Shown: positions 11,620 through 22,397, numbered from the stretch's first letter. The stretch is 64,000 bases of DNA from Platerodrilus igneus (GCA_036346225.1 JARFIW010000942.1:620001-684000); one strand, 5' to 3'. The notes: generated from the letters alone by a model not told the origin. Made by a program: numbers and translations.

Positions 11620-12060
11620 TACCTTAAATAACCACTACATTATAAACTTATAAAACAATACCTGTAATAATAACCGCCAAGTGAAACCTTTCAACCTTCT
11701 ATCTTGAAATCTAAAACAAAGTCCATTAACCTTGTCAACTAGATCGATCGTCCCTATACATGCGCCCCTTACAATGTAAATTCTGACGTCACTAAATGCG
11801 TTCAGAAACCTGCAAGTGGTTACAGAGTTATTCTAACAAATGCCTTCGAAATGTACACTATAATATTTGCAATAATTATCAACCAATGAGAATAGACTTA
11901 GAAACTCTACGGATCACTACAGTACCAACAAAAAAATAGATAAAAATCGGGGCTAAGGACTCACCAACGTCCAAGCTGTAGGCTGGCTCCCGTTTCTAAG
12001 GACAGAGTGGAACAGCTGTGTACGGAATCAGGCCATGCGTGTGTCCTCCCGTGCCAACAG
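11620..12060 (-). mobile_element. Solo-LTR-like copy matching the 3' flank of the second gypsy
   Basis: Read on the minus strand this matches 63050-63400 on the plus strand. Shared blocks include GATCCGTAG, TCTATTCTCATTGGTTGATA, AATTATTGYAAATATTATAG, GTGTAYATTTCGA, GTTGACAAG, GAAGGTTGAAA and CTTGGCGGTT followed by a G|GTA splice-donor-like site. The 63 kb copy directly follows gypsy integrase sequence, so both are most simply LTRs of that family. The inverted CCAAT motif (ATTGG) and a more GC-rich 12000-12060 part fit a promoter-bearing LTR (inference). Confidence 0.55.
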
Positions 12061-12148
12061 GAGCGATGGTTCAAACTGATCGTTAGGTCCACCGTGCGTG
12101 CACGAAATTCCATCAAAACGGGAACGAAAAATATAACAATCACGAGTG

Positions 12149-12300
12149 AAATAGGGCATAAAATTAGAAAACAATAGAAGGGGAACCGAGCAGTATTGTT
12201 GTGTGAGAATTTCAGAGAACTATGTAGGCTAGTTTAGAAAATAAGTAAATGCAGGTAGGTGTCCAACCAGTTTTGAGACGGAAAACCCAATAACGAAAAA
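12149..12300 (+). mobile_element. LINE-derived fragment, short copy
   Basis: Begins GAAATAGGGCATAAAATTAG and ends with a diverged LINE 3' tail (TGTAGGCTAGTTTAGAA ... GTGTCCAACCAGTTTT). The neighbour at 12485-13016 has both the same head and the same tail but about 380 bp more between them. The short copy therefore looks like an internal deletion derivative. Confidence 0.6.
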
Positions 12301-12484
12301 ATAAGCGCAGATCAATCTGATGATTATTATAAACAACTACAGGTGTTGGTTGTGAAATATCTGCAGCTAATGTTGACTGTGCGAAAAGATATATTGGAAA
12401 AAATATTAAATCGTTAAATGTTCAAGTGCTGGGGGAACTTGGCATCCACAGGCTGCTTACCCCCCTTCGCAACCACTGAATGTC

Positions 12485-13016
12485 GGAGAAATAGGGTATA
12501 TAATTGTAAAACAATAGAAGGGGACCGAACTGCATCTAACAAGAAAGAACAGCGCCTATGATGAAAGACAACAAACATAGAACAAAAAGTTGTTGAAAGC
12601 ATATCTGTGTAGCACAGCACAAACAGTATGCCTACGAAATACGGACAGTCTGAAAAGCAGACAGAAGAACAGTAGCAGCCTTTGAAATGCTGTGCTTCAG
12701 ATGTATGAGGATAGACAGACAAAGATAATAACAAATAGGTTATAGAAACAGTAGGGGGAACAAGGATATCTTTGGAGAAAAAAATAGGAGAAATAGAAGT
12801 GCAGAATACGTTCTAAGGCATTTTTGGGGAATAGTATGGAATATATGACAAGCAGAGATTGGAAAAAAGAGTTGGATGTAGACCTAGATCAGATAGTGAT
12901 AGATGCAGACTGTGCAAATTTCGGGGAAATGTGTAGGTTAGTTCAGAATAGGAAACAATGATGGTAAGTGTCTAACCAGTTTCAGTACTGAAGACCTAAT
13001 GATGATGATGATGATT
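12485..13016 (+). mobile_element. LINE 3' end with (GAT)n tail
   Basis: Plus-strand frames contain the LINE ORF2 C-terminal signature (RRTVAAFEMLCFRCMR near 12655-12705) and a late CRL.QNR-like motif near 12940, then CTAACCAGTTTCAGTACTGAAGACC and a (GAT)n tail ending at 13016. Several stops and frameshifts make it a pseudogene. The head (12485-12546) matches the start of the short copy at 12149, so the two share a defined 5' boundary and are not random truncations. Confidence 0.7.
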
Positions 13017-13493
13017 TTGATTAGTAGCTACATTATATATTTCTAGATTTTAGAGTTGCCAATAACTTGTTACCTACATGTTAAAATAGTTATTGTACTG
13101 TGATAATAGAGAATACTAAAAAATCCACTTATGTCCTCGAACGAATTTTAACATTCTTGCTATCAAACAAAATGTCTACGCTACTATCATCCTAAAGCTC
13201 ATTCATTTAATTGTTTTTAAAGCGAATAAATCATGATATCATACTCATTATTTAAAATTTAAAATTTGTCCTAACAAATACACTACCTATGATTTTGAGA
13301 ACCTGAAGCTGTGAATCGATGCTGAAATCAATACTATTACACTGCATATGTCACTTCGTCAATATAGAGGTGCTATGTAAAGGTATGATATGCGACGAGA
13401 GACATTTTGGCAATGTTATCTGTAACAAATAAGCATCAGTGTCTTAAAGAAACATTTCAGAGTGAATAAATATAATTTTGAACCGCAAATATG
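13017..13493. other. TTLL12 downstream flank
   Basis: No other gene seen. It includes sequence just beyond the TTLL12 poly-A signal. Confidence 0.5.
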
Positions 13494-13499
13494 TTTATT
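13494..13499 (-). terminator. Poly-A signal AATAAA for TTLL12
   Basis: AATAAA on the minus strand about 58 bp after the TTLL12 stop codon, inside ACTACAATAAACAT. Its position and orientation fit a normal 3' end. Confidence 0.7.
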
Positions 13500-13556
13500 G
13501 TAGTTTAAAATTGGCAAACCTTTCTGAGACACACCAATTTTTATAAATTTATATAT

Positions 13557-15344
13557 TTACAAAGAATAAAATACATCTGGATTATCGACATTTAGAAATA
13601 ACAACTTAAATATATCATTATAGAAATCCGGATAGTATTCACATGCTCTCTTGCAATCAGGCATCCAATTAATTTCCAGCAATCGTGACTCAATTTCATC
13701 GTGTTCATTATACATTAACATTATATCAGCGGCATATAACGCCCTCGATTGTGGATTATGTGCAATTCCACAAGGTGGCTCTTGCATAACTGCACAATTA
13801 AAAACATCCCGTAACATATTTAATATGCCAACTTCCACTTGTTTCCAAGGTATTATATGTTGCTCGCTCCATTTCTCTTGAAACTCGTCACAGAGAACCC
13901 GCTTCAAATGTTTTGCATCATCTATATAATTCATGACTGTAAAATGTTTACAGTACTTATCGAATTCGTCTAACGAAAATGCTTCATTTGCAAAGCGTAA
14001 GAAAAAGTTCTTATAAATAAAAACTTGAAGAGGTTTAACTTGTTTTAACAATATCACATATCTAATATCAAACTTAACATGACCGTTACACTCCGATCGA
14101 TAATATAAAACAGGCTTTTCAATATATTTTTGGGCGATCTTTGGTCCTGAAATGGCTAATCGAACAATACAATTCACGTTATTAGTAATATACGTGTCTA
14201 GACCTCTCGCTAAATTGAATGGTTTGATAATCCAGTGATTATCTATATTGAGCTTTTTACAAAATTGAAAATAACTAACAAACTTCGGTAGTTCCGCTTT
14301 TAAATTGTATGTAACAGGCATTAATGTCTTATTTGGTAAACGTCTTGTAATTATACATAACAAATCTTTAATTGTTAAAACATATTCAAAAGGAAATTGA
14401 TTTACAAATTTTCCAGGAGTATCACTTAACTCCTCAAAATTTTTAAAATGCGTAGTATACCACACAATATCAGCATCGTCTAAACTACTGACAATTTCAA
14501 ACGACTCATCTGTTAAATATTGATTTATTAAATCATATTCGGAATACACCTTATATTTTGATTTAACGCACAGATTTTGTAACTTTGATAAAACTGGTAG
14601 CGACTCCTGGATGTACCCACTTAGAAAATATGAAGCACTAGGTTCATCCTGGCGATAATCTACATTATGAAATGAAATATCAACCCATGGTAAAAACAAT
14701 GCAGCTCTTTCAGCTTTATCAGTTACAGTTTCCATATACCTACGTGTTACAACCTCACCGTGTGAAATATTTCTCACTGGAAAAATTATCGAATAAACGA
14801 TATTCTCAGAAATGTGTATAAAAGGAACCATTTTAAAATTAGCGTTTTCACTAGGCTTAATAGCTGCACCTACTTCATCCATCATATACCAAACTGCAAT
14901 ACGATCTTCTGCCTTTTCCGCATTTCCCACCCAATAGCAATCGCAGTATTTCCATAATTCGTTAAAAATTTTTAAATCATCATCGCGATGATGTTCCAAC
15001 CCCATAATTGTTGCCATTCGTACACGAAGATTTTCGTTACTTTTTAATTGTTGCCTTGCATCGTTAATTGAAAATGTCCATGCATGATCAATTAAATATA
15101 TGTGCTTGGGGTCATCAACGTTCATTCCAGTGTCGTTGTTTAAGTACAGTTCCCAAGCAGGATCGAAATCACCACGCTCATCATCTTCATAGTCTATTTT
15201 AAGTAATGAAAATACGTCACCAGCATCAAAAATTGTGTGATTTACCTTATTGTAAAGTGTGTTCCAATAATGCTCTGGTACTCCAGATAATTGCAATTGC
15301 TGCTTATGCACACCAAGAAAATCCTCACAACTTTCTTCTAGCAT
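13557..15344 (-). CDS. TTLL12: Tubulin--tyrosine ligase-like protein 12 (TTLL12)
   Basis: An uninterrupted 595-residue frame. The N-terminus carries the TTLL12-type start (DFLGVHKQQLQLSGVPEHYW, then FDAGDVFSLL at about residue 40) and the region corresponding to the SET-like domain. The second half is the TTL domain: WIIKPFNLARG at about 370-380, KFDIRYVILL at about 424-433 and LEINWMPD at about 553-560 line the ATP-grasp site. Length is close to the human protein (about 640 residues). TTLL12 is regarded as a poorly active or inactive ligase-like cytosolic protein that influences tubulin tyrosination and histone H4 methylation (family knowledge). The start at 15344 is the first Met and matches the family N-terminus. 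There is no intron, which is unusual for this gene in animals. No poly-A tract or target duplication is visible, so I treat it as a working gene, not a retrocopy. Confidence 0.92.
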   Translation of the reverse strand: MLEESCEDFLGVHKQQLQLSGVPEHYWNTLYNKVNHTIFDAGDVFSLLKIDYEDDERGDFDPAWELYLNNDTGMNVDDPKHIYLIDHAWTFSINDARQQLKSNENLRVRMATIMGLEHHRDDDLKIFNELWKYCDCYWVGNAEKAEDRIAVWYMMDEVGAAIKPSENANFKMVPFIHISENIVYSIIFPVRNISHGEVVTRRYMETVTDKAERAALFLPWVDISFHNVDYRQDEPSASYFLSGYIQESLPVLSKLQNLCVKSKYKVYSEYDLINQYLTDESFEIVSSLDDADIVWYTTHFKNFEELSDTPGKFVNQFPFEYVLTIKDLLCIITRRLPNKTLMPVTYNLKAELPKFVSYFQFCKKLNIDNHWIIKPFNLARGLDTYITNNVNCIVRLAISGPKIAQKYIEKPVLYYRSECNGHVKFDIRYVILLKQVKPLQVFIYKNFFLRFANEAFSLDEFDKYCKHFTVMNYIDDAKHLKRVLCDEFQEKWSEQHIIPWKQVEVGILNMLRDVFNCAVMQEPPCGIAHNPQSRALYAADIMLMYNEHDEIESRLLEINWMPDCKRACEYYPDFYNDIFKLLFLNVDNPDVFYSL

Positions 15345-16455
15345 CTTAACGTAGATTTTTATAAGATAACAACACTAAACACGTATGGATGGAAAAAACT
15401 TAAATTTTTCAAAAAAATAAAAGGGATATTTGAGGTTAAAGCAAGAGAACATATTGCAAATTATTCGCAAAGGAGGAGATAATGAAAGGTTCAGGAAACA
15501 GATATAACTGCCTTGTAGCTTTTACACGCAACAATTTATGATCAATTAATAGAACGATTAATAGAAAATTACCAAGAATCTTGATGACCAAGAATAATTT
15601 AACATATATCAATTTATCAACTTTTTCTGGTAATTTCAAAAGCAATAACCGTTTTTCAATATTTACTTTCTACAGATTGTTCATGTGATTTTATTTATTT
15701 AAGTTAGTAATAGTTATACTACCTTAAGCAATTCAGAAAAACACCTAAGAATAAATATTAAACCTCTAAATTATTACAGAAATAAACAAGTTAGTGAACA
15801 TCACATAGGTTGGTAATGCAACTCTAATATTAAAGTTAGTAGGAAAGGCCAAGAAATTGATGAAGAATTAGAACATGCTCTAAATAATAAATTCTTGTAA
15901 TTGATCTATAAATTATTATACATAATACACACTTTTAAACCAACTTGCTGCTCAAGGTCAACAAATACTAGAAATTAAATTGATCATTAAATTGTTGTGT
16001 ATAAAATAGCTATTAACATGTAACTACACATAATGTTATTTATTCATTTTAAATATCTTTTTCTATTTCAGCCTAATAATAGATATTTTTATGGTATTAG
16101 AGTTAACATTAAAGAAGTTCCAACATTATGAATTTATCAAAACCACTGACTTTACGTCTCTGTATGTTGTCGCAATGTTTAATACTTTTGAATAACTTCT
16201 CAAAACTTATTGAATGACACAATGTAAAATAAACTAGAACATCTAGGAAATTGCAATAAATTAGCTTCCTTACATGCAGTAATATCAGTTGTTTATATAT
16301 TTAACGTTGTACATAAAGCAAAGACGACTTAAACCAACTTGAATAGATAAAGTTTTACGGGAAAGCGGTGAAAATAATAAACTTTACCTTTTAAATATTC
16401 AATATGAACAAAACACATTTGACGAAATCCTAGAACTTTGACATTTACGATGGCA
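15345..16455. other. TTLL12 upstream flank and AT-rich spacer
   Basis: The TTLL12 promoter must lie in the first part on the minus strand, but no clear TATA or initiator can be picked. Nothing else recognised. Confidence 0.45.
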
Positions 16456-16680
16456 AAAGTAGAAATAATTTAAAGTGCAAGATTACGCTAGCAAAGAAAG
16501 CATTTTCTATAAAGGTAACACATCAAGCATTAATTTAAATAGAAAAAAATTTTAAGGACAATTGTGTATAAAATGTAGCATTATATGGTTGTAATGCGTG
16601 GACTATAGGAAAATGTTTAAAGTTATCTAGACTGTTACGTGTTCAAAAAGCGTTCCACAAGTTATTTTTAGTAAATAATT
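16456..16680 (+). pseudogene. LINE reverse transcriptase C-terminal remnant
   Basis: Frames in this stretch spell a decayed LINE ORF2 tail: an AKKAFSIKV-like segment followed by ALYGCNAWTIGK, equivalent to the ALYGSETW block of intact elements. Frame breaks and stops are frequent. No terminal structures found. Confidence 0.45.
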
Positions 16681-17700
16681 AATTTTAGGGGATTTTTGTA
16701 TAATTCATTTATGTTATTACATATATTTATTTAATACTAAACTAGGAAAATAGGCTTGTGTGAGTTCTTTTTGTATTTTCGTAGGAACAGTTCCTATACT
16801 GTGGAAAGAAATGTGAAATATAATTCCCCTTGTTCGTAAAAGATATATGTCATCTTCCGACCAATCAGACTGGCAAATAAAGAAGCAGTGGTATTTTTAA
16901 TAGTTAAAATAGCCAATCGCGATGTTCATTTTTGTCGTGATCCGCTTATCTTTAACTACTTCTGAGAGAATGCATATAGACAAAGTAGTAGAGTTTTACC
17001 TATTGATTCCTATACCAATCCCTCATCGTGCTTTACCTTTGTATTGTTCCTGCTTACAGTCACGGGAAAAAAATTTAGCGAACTCCATTACGAAAATCTG
17101 AGCTGAAAACAACAATCCGCATCTACGACGAACACTGAGACTTATCGCATTCGACGCCCAACTTGGTAATATGCATTAATCTAGAAGGTAAGCTAAGTTA
17201 GAATTAAAAACAGTTAATTTGAAGCGTAAATTATATTATTTTATTTGTATATTCTATGCAATGTATCGCGTTCTCTATGCAGGCAAGCGATTAACCTTTA
17301 TCGTTAAGTAACAAGCAGGAAAATAACTAATGAAAAATTACCAAAACGAATTTGTAAGAACAATCTATTTTGAAGAAGCGTTGTAAAGCAAAGAGATCGA
17401 CTGCTAACTTATTACGTACAGCATCCATAATTAGTGTTAGCGATAGTGCAAAAATAGGCAGATTGGCAAAAGTTGACATTATACTATAGAAGTTATAAAC
17501 GGTGTAGGTTGTGACACGCACATTAACTTGGAGCAACTAGCGCAAAGTTGTAAACGAACAAACTGCCTGATAACGAAAGAAAATTATTAGAATTATTGTC
17601 ATATGTCTTCAATATTTTATCGCGTTGAAGTCAAAGCAAAGTTTTCACTTGATTGTGGTACTAATCTGTTCACAAGTAGCAGTTTGAATGCGTATTAGTT
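16681..17700 (+). other. Spacer with promoter-like motifs
   Basis: Two CCAAT motifs (GACCAATCAG at about 16860, AGCCAATCGCG at about 16912) and a good 5' splice site (TAGAAG|GTAAGC at 17187/17188) occur here. This could be the 5' exon of the RFXANK gene downstream, whose first coding exon is preceded by an acceptor-like TTTGTAG. It could equally be a decayed LTR. No ORF supported. Confidence 0.3.
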
Positions 17701-17838
17701 GTAACGCTCGCGCGCTACCTGAGTACGCAATAAGTTGTAGAAGTAATTTTGAGTTCAATGAGCTTTATCAAGAAATAATCCTGAAAAATTTATAAAGGCT
17801 GGGGTAGTTTACAATTTATAAAGAAGCTTTTTCAACAT
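17701..17838 (+). repeat. Dispersed repeat, copy 2 (mate at 8197)
   Basis: Starts TGTAACGCTCGCGCG and follows the same order of blocks as 8197-8335, ending in TTTATAAAGAAGCTTTTTCA. Confidence 0.55.
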
Positions 17839-19120
17839 AATATTAAATTAGGACAAGAAAAATATACTGGAAAGTACCTGATACGTTTTTACACAAACAA
17901 TAATAGCGACAGAGATCTTCTACTCATTGCATTAAATTAGAAAAATTACCTATAAAAACGGGTGACATCACCGTTCACAACAATATTTGTATAAATTTAT
18001 ATAGGAGTTTAAGACACCACAGAATCATAAAACGTCATAAAATTAATGCGATAACATTAAACTCGGCCATAAAACAGCTTCAGACGTACGGAATTTTTAA
18101 AAAGGAAAGGAGGTTAAAATATATGAATAAGTTTGAAAAAATTGGTAAGTTAAATAAAGAAAGAAATGTTGTTTTAATGACAATTGAGGTGTATGCAGTT
18201 AGCTCCTCGATAGGTGGTCGACGGCGAATTGTTTTGAGTGTTGCTGAGTGATCGGACCGGAAAGATTAAGCACGTCGCTGGTGCACCAAAAGGATGAAGG
18301 TAGATTTTCACTCTGCAACTAAATGTTTGAATTTAAATAGCTGAAATGGGGAATTTATAGTACCAAGGAAGTAAAAAATGAATTGGTGGAGATACCTGGA
18401 AATTCTTAAAATTTTTTATACTGAGAGTGCTGTTTGACTTTTCTTGTTGTTTTTTTGTCTCGCCACAGATAACGTCTACGCTTAATAAATATGTACACCT
18501 GAACTTGTGAATATAAATTGTAATTGATTCGTAAAACGACTGATATAGTTTTGTTTACATCTAAGCCTAATATTATTGGAAAAGTAGTTTAAAACTTTTG
18601 AAACATTAAGAAAGATATTTGTATTAAACTAAACGCAAGTTTAATTTGTACAATGTATTTGCTGGTAAATTTCTTAGTGAAAATTTAATATATTTAATGG
18701 ATATTGAATGTCAAAATCAAAAGTTGGTATTGCGATATGTTTACTATGTATTGTTGGTAAGCACATTTCCAAATAAATGGAATTTAAAATGTCATATAAA
18801 TCAATCTAGGAAACAAAAAATTAACTAATTTTGATTGCCCGTATATATATATATATATATATGCTATTTAAATTTCCATTTAATAATGTAGCGAGATGTA
18901 GTGACTCTTTTCACTCATCTTCAACTGGTTTTAAAGTTTCATTTAATTATCCTATGTTTTAAATTTTTTTAACTCGTTTCCTGTGTTATTATATCCGTTT
19001 TCTACTTTATGAACGCGTAACAGGTTCAAACGCAAAACAAATATTGACGCTGTAGTAAATTTTTAATGCTATACGCGATACAGTACCCTGATAACAGGCA
19101 CGATACACAGAAGAAGAACG
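17839..19120. other. AT-rich spacer with a short (TA)n run
   Basis: (TA)n at 18842-18862. No gene, RNA or transposon domain seen. Confidence 0.5.
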
Positions 19121-19480
19121 CTAGTCATTAATATGACTTATATAGATATAACCAAGTATCTTTTGGAATAATTACGTCAAGCAAATATAATTTCTTAATC
19201 AATGTTGCGTTGCTTGATAAATGTTGCTGTTAGATTTTTAAATAAATAAGCTGTAAACGGATATTTGTACTTGGTGCAATAACGGACCGAGTAATCGTCA
19301 ACCCTAGTGATTAATATGACTTATATAGACATGACCGAGTATCCTTAGGAATAATTTCGTCAAGCTTATATATTTTCTTAATCAATGTTGCGTTGCTTGG
19401 TAAATGTTGCGGTTAGTTTTTGAACAAATAAGCTGTAAAGAGATATTTGTACTTGGTACAATAACGGAACGAATAATCTT
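19121..19480 (+). repeat. Two-copy tandem repeat, ~183 bp period
   Basis: Units starting CTAGTCATTAATATGACTT (19121) and CTAGTGATTAATATGACTT (19304) stay alignable to their ends (ATATTTGTACTTGGT.CAAT, ACGGA.CGA.TAATC). They lie about 360 bp upstream of the RFXANK first coding exon and could be satellite-like or regulatory. No function can be read. Confidence 0.85.
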
Positions 19481-19841
19481 CAAGACAGCATGCTCCTTTT
19501 GAAACATACCTGAAATTGCTTACACTTAGTGTAATTTCAAATTTTTAAATATAGGATTTACTTATCTGTTTATTAAACGCTTGCAAAGATTATGTATAAT
19601 ACGTTTACTTAAAGAACTTCTTTATAAAGAAATAGTTACTTCATTATAGATTACTCAAAAATTACAGACTAAATAAGCGAATTTTCTATGCATATTGTTG
19701 ATACAAAATGGTTTGTTTTGTTTTACAGTACCGTAAACGCTGTAGTAATTGCTTTTTGTTAGGATAACTTAACCTAATCATTTAAAATATTTTGTAAGTT
19801 AATAATCAATTTTTGGCGCTTTGTAGGTTGTGTAATTAACA

Positions 19842-20375
19842 ATGGAAACTAAAATGGAGGACACAAACGTTGCTGATGTTCCTGGAACTTCTAGAAACGC
19901 TAATGCTGAGGAAGCAGTTGTCGATTTAACGGACGACAGTGATAGAAGCTGTAAAAAATGGTCTCCTGGAGCATGGCAAGACGGAAGTCGCAAAAGCGCT
20001 TTTCTTCCTTATAAGCAAAATGTAGGTACAGTTTTAACGAATTTACAACGTGGAAATACTCAAGCAGAAACGCCAGTACCTCTTGATGTGGATGTTAATT
20101 TTCATACTAGAGCTGGTCAGGGTGAAATAACTGAAAATGATATTAAAGGGGAAGTTTCTGTAGACGTTTGCGATAGTGAAGGTTTAACTGCTCTACATTG
20201 GTCCTCAGCATATGGTCAAATTGCATCCGTGCAGTTGTTACTTGATTTTGGTGCAGACTTAAACAAGTTAGGTAAAGAAGGTGAAACACCGTTGTTGTTA
20301 GCTGCTAGCGGTGGACATCATGATGTTGTAAGGTTACTGATAAACAAGGGTGCCAAATTGAATCATACTGATGAT
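19842..20375 (+). CDS. RFXANK: RFXANK/ANKRA2-like ankyrin protein, first coding exon
   Basis: Encodes residues 1-178. It begins with an acidic tail (Asp/Glu-rich, VVDLTDDSD), then a SPGAWQDGSRK block and a QRGN segment shared in order with vertebrate RFXANK and ANKRA2. Two ankyrin repeats follow at about 113-145 (GLTALHWSSAYGQIASVQLL) and 146-177 (GETPLLLAASGGHHDVVRLL). The exon ends in a canonical donor, GATGAT|GTAAGT, in phase 0. The ORF reads 10 more codons into the intron, which I exclude. In vertebrates RFXANK is the ankyrin subunit of the RFX complex that binds the MHC-II X box, and ANKRA2 binds PxLPxI peptides of megalin and class IIa HDACs. In insects the role is less defined, so I cannot say which paralogue function applies. 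The start has the favourable context AACAATGG. Confidence 0.85.
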
Positions 20376-21010
20376 GTAAGTATTTATATCTTTATATTGT
20401 ACTCGTAGGTTTTATTAATTAATGTTTGTAACAGATAATCGGATCTATTGACAACTTGTTTATCTTATGACTTATTGGTACCTGTTTATAGAACTACAAA
20501 ACTTTTAACTAATTTCACTTGTAGGAGGTTTTGGTGTAAATTGTATTCCTTTAAATTTGTACTCGACAAAATCAGCCAGACCAGAGCGGGGGATACCGAC
20601 ACATACAAGTAAAGTAACAATATATCGGTAAATTTTGAAGTAACATAGAATAAACCTATAGTTCACTTTTCTCAAGAAATAGTTACTATTTTGCAGGTAA
20701 TAGCATTCATACAATATAACTGTTTAGGAAGGAAATTTAAGCATAGAAAAATATTGTGTTAAAAGCGCACCATTCCAATTATACATGACATTTGTCATTT
20801 TAATTCTTATAGGCTTTTTGTATCATATGCATTTCTGCTTCTTTTTTTTGAACAATTTTTGAACAATATTTTTTCTTATTTTCAATTGTATTTCTTCTGG
20901 TAAATCTTTCTGGAGACTCACTGTGTAAAAGCTGCTTTCTAACTCTGGTTCCCTTCATTGCAATCACCTTTTACTATCTACTATATTACACTAACTATAT
21001 TTTTAAATGT

Positions 21011-21484
21011 ATGGAGAGACGTTTTCAGGTCGATGCTGTATATACGGATTTCAGCAAGGCTTTTGATAAGATACACCATACTTTATTAATGCAGAAGTTA
21101 ACACAATCCGCTATTCACGGCGTTCTAGTGAGATGGGTCTGCTCATATATAAGAAATCAATCACAAGCTGTTTCTATAAATGGCTTCCTTTCAAAATTCT
21201 TTTCAGTTACTTCTGATGTTCCACAAGGTTCCCACTTAGGACCGTTACTATTTCTTCTATATATAAATGGCATCCATCAATGTTTTCATTTTAGTGAAAT
21301 ACTACTTTATGCAGATGATCTGAAAGTTTTTAAAGAAATTACTTGTATGGAAGTTTGCGATAAATTGCAATCAGACTTACAACGGCTTGCTGACTAGTGC
21401 GAGGCTAGTAAGTTATTTTTAAATTTTGCTAAATGTTATCATATCTCATTCACAAAGAACATTAGCAAAACCGATTATTCCTAT
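21011..21484 (+). mobile_element. Jockey/CR1-type LINE, reverse transcriptase part 1
   Basis: A frame from 21011 to 21397 carries RT palm motifs in order: VYTDFSKAFDKIHH (motif A), SDVPQGSHLGPLLFLLYING (motif B) and LLYADDLKVF (motif C with catalytic YADD). A stop at 21395-21397 is followed by readable LINE sequence to 21484, where a gypsy array interrupts it. The LINE resumes in the same order at 29721. It is 5' truncated: no endonuclease or ORF1 is seen upstream. Confidence 0.88.
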
Positions 21485-22397
21485 TGTAAACTTTATAATT
21501 ATTTACCTTTCTAAAAAATTAATGAAGTTAAAATTTTCTTGCTAAAATATACATGAACTGCACTTTTATCTCAAGGATTACAGTGGGTTCTTTTAATTGT
21601 TATTCCTACTAGTAAAACCATACCCTTGATTTAATCCAAGTTCAATAAACAGTAACACATTGCCACTATTTTTGTGAGTAAAAAAATATATTATAATTAA
21701 TTCTTTAAACCAATGATATGTACAACCAAATTTTTTTTACAAAGAGGAAGACAAAATTTGCGTATCTAACGAAGTAGATAATATCCCACCTAAGCACAGA
21801 TTTCGATGAAGTTGTATTAGATAAATCCAAGGACGTCCTTGTAGAATTTTATGCTCCATGGTGTGGTCATTGTAAACAGTTGGTCCCTATTTATGAAAAA
21901 GTTACAGAACATTTTGAAAGTAATGTTGATGTTGTTATTGCTAAAATTGATTCCACAGCAAATGAACTCGAACATACTCGTATTACAAGCTTCCCTACAA
22001 TTAAACTATACAAGAAAGAACACAACAAAGTTATTGATTACAATGGTCCTAGGACTTTTGAAGGGTTATCTAAGTTTGTAGAGTCAGGTGGTGTTGAGGA
22101 TGGTGCAGCAGAAGAGCCAGTTGAAGAAGAGACTGAAAATGATGATACTGCACGGCGAGATGAATTGTAATTGTAGTACTGACATATTTTTGTTCGTTTT
22201 CTTTTAATGATTATGTAATATTTAAGAAATAAAATCAGTTGTAATATAAAAAAAAAAGCACAGATGGTTTCTAAAATGTTGTTTTTGACCAAACACGTTC
22301 CTATGAGGTCTGTATGTGTGTATGGTTGTCTATCAGAATAAGTAGAATACATTGCCCAACCAACAGTATTGGTAACAGAAAAATTTAAACTGTTACA
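21485..22397 (-). mobile_element. Gypsy array LTR1 (outer 3' LTR), altered
   Basis: Bounded by TGTAAACTTT at 21485 and AACTGTTACA ending at 22397. Compared with LTR2 and LTR3 (about 1.27 kb), the first ~55 bp and the part from 21742 on match. The middle ~1 kb is replaced by about 200 bp of unrelated sequence (21542-21741), and a PDI retrocopy sits at 21802-22255. The CTAT at 21481-21484 is repeated at 29721-29724 beyond the array. Confidence 0.8.
21802..22255 (+). pseudogene. Processed retrocopy of protein disulfide isomerase (3' part)
   Basis: An open frame of 122 codons (21802-22170), entered without a start codon, encodes the last thioredoxin domain of PDI. It contains [10 protein letters not shown] with both catalytic cysteines, [10 protein letters not shown] with the cis-proline, an acidic tail and the ER-retrieval end RRDEL. 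It is followed by a 3'UTR, AATAAA at 22228-22233 and a poly-A run ending at about 22256. A 10 bp duplication AAGCACAGAT flanks it (21792-21801, 22256-22265). In sister LTRs at about 24757-24768 and 29573-29584 the same site is uninterrupted. This is a textbook 5'-truncated LINE-mediated retrocopy. It lacks the first thioredoxin domain and signal peptide, so a functional product is unlikely although no stop has yet arisen. Confidence 0.95.
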
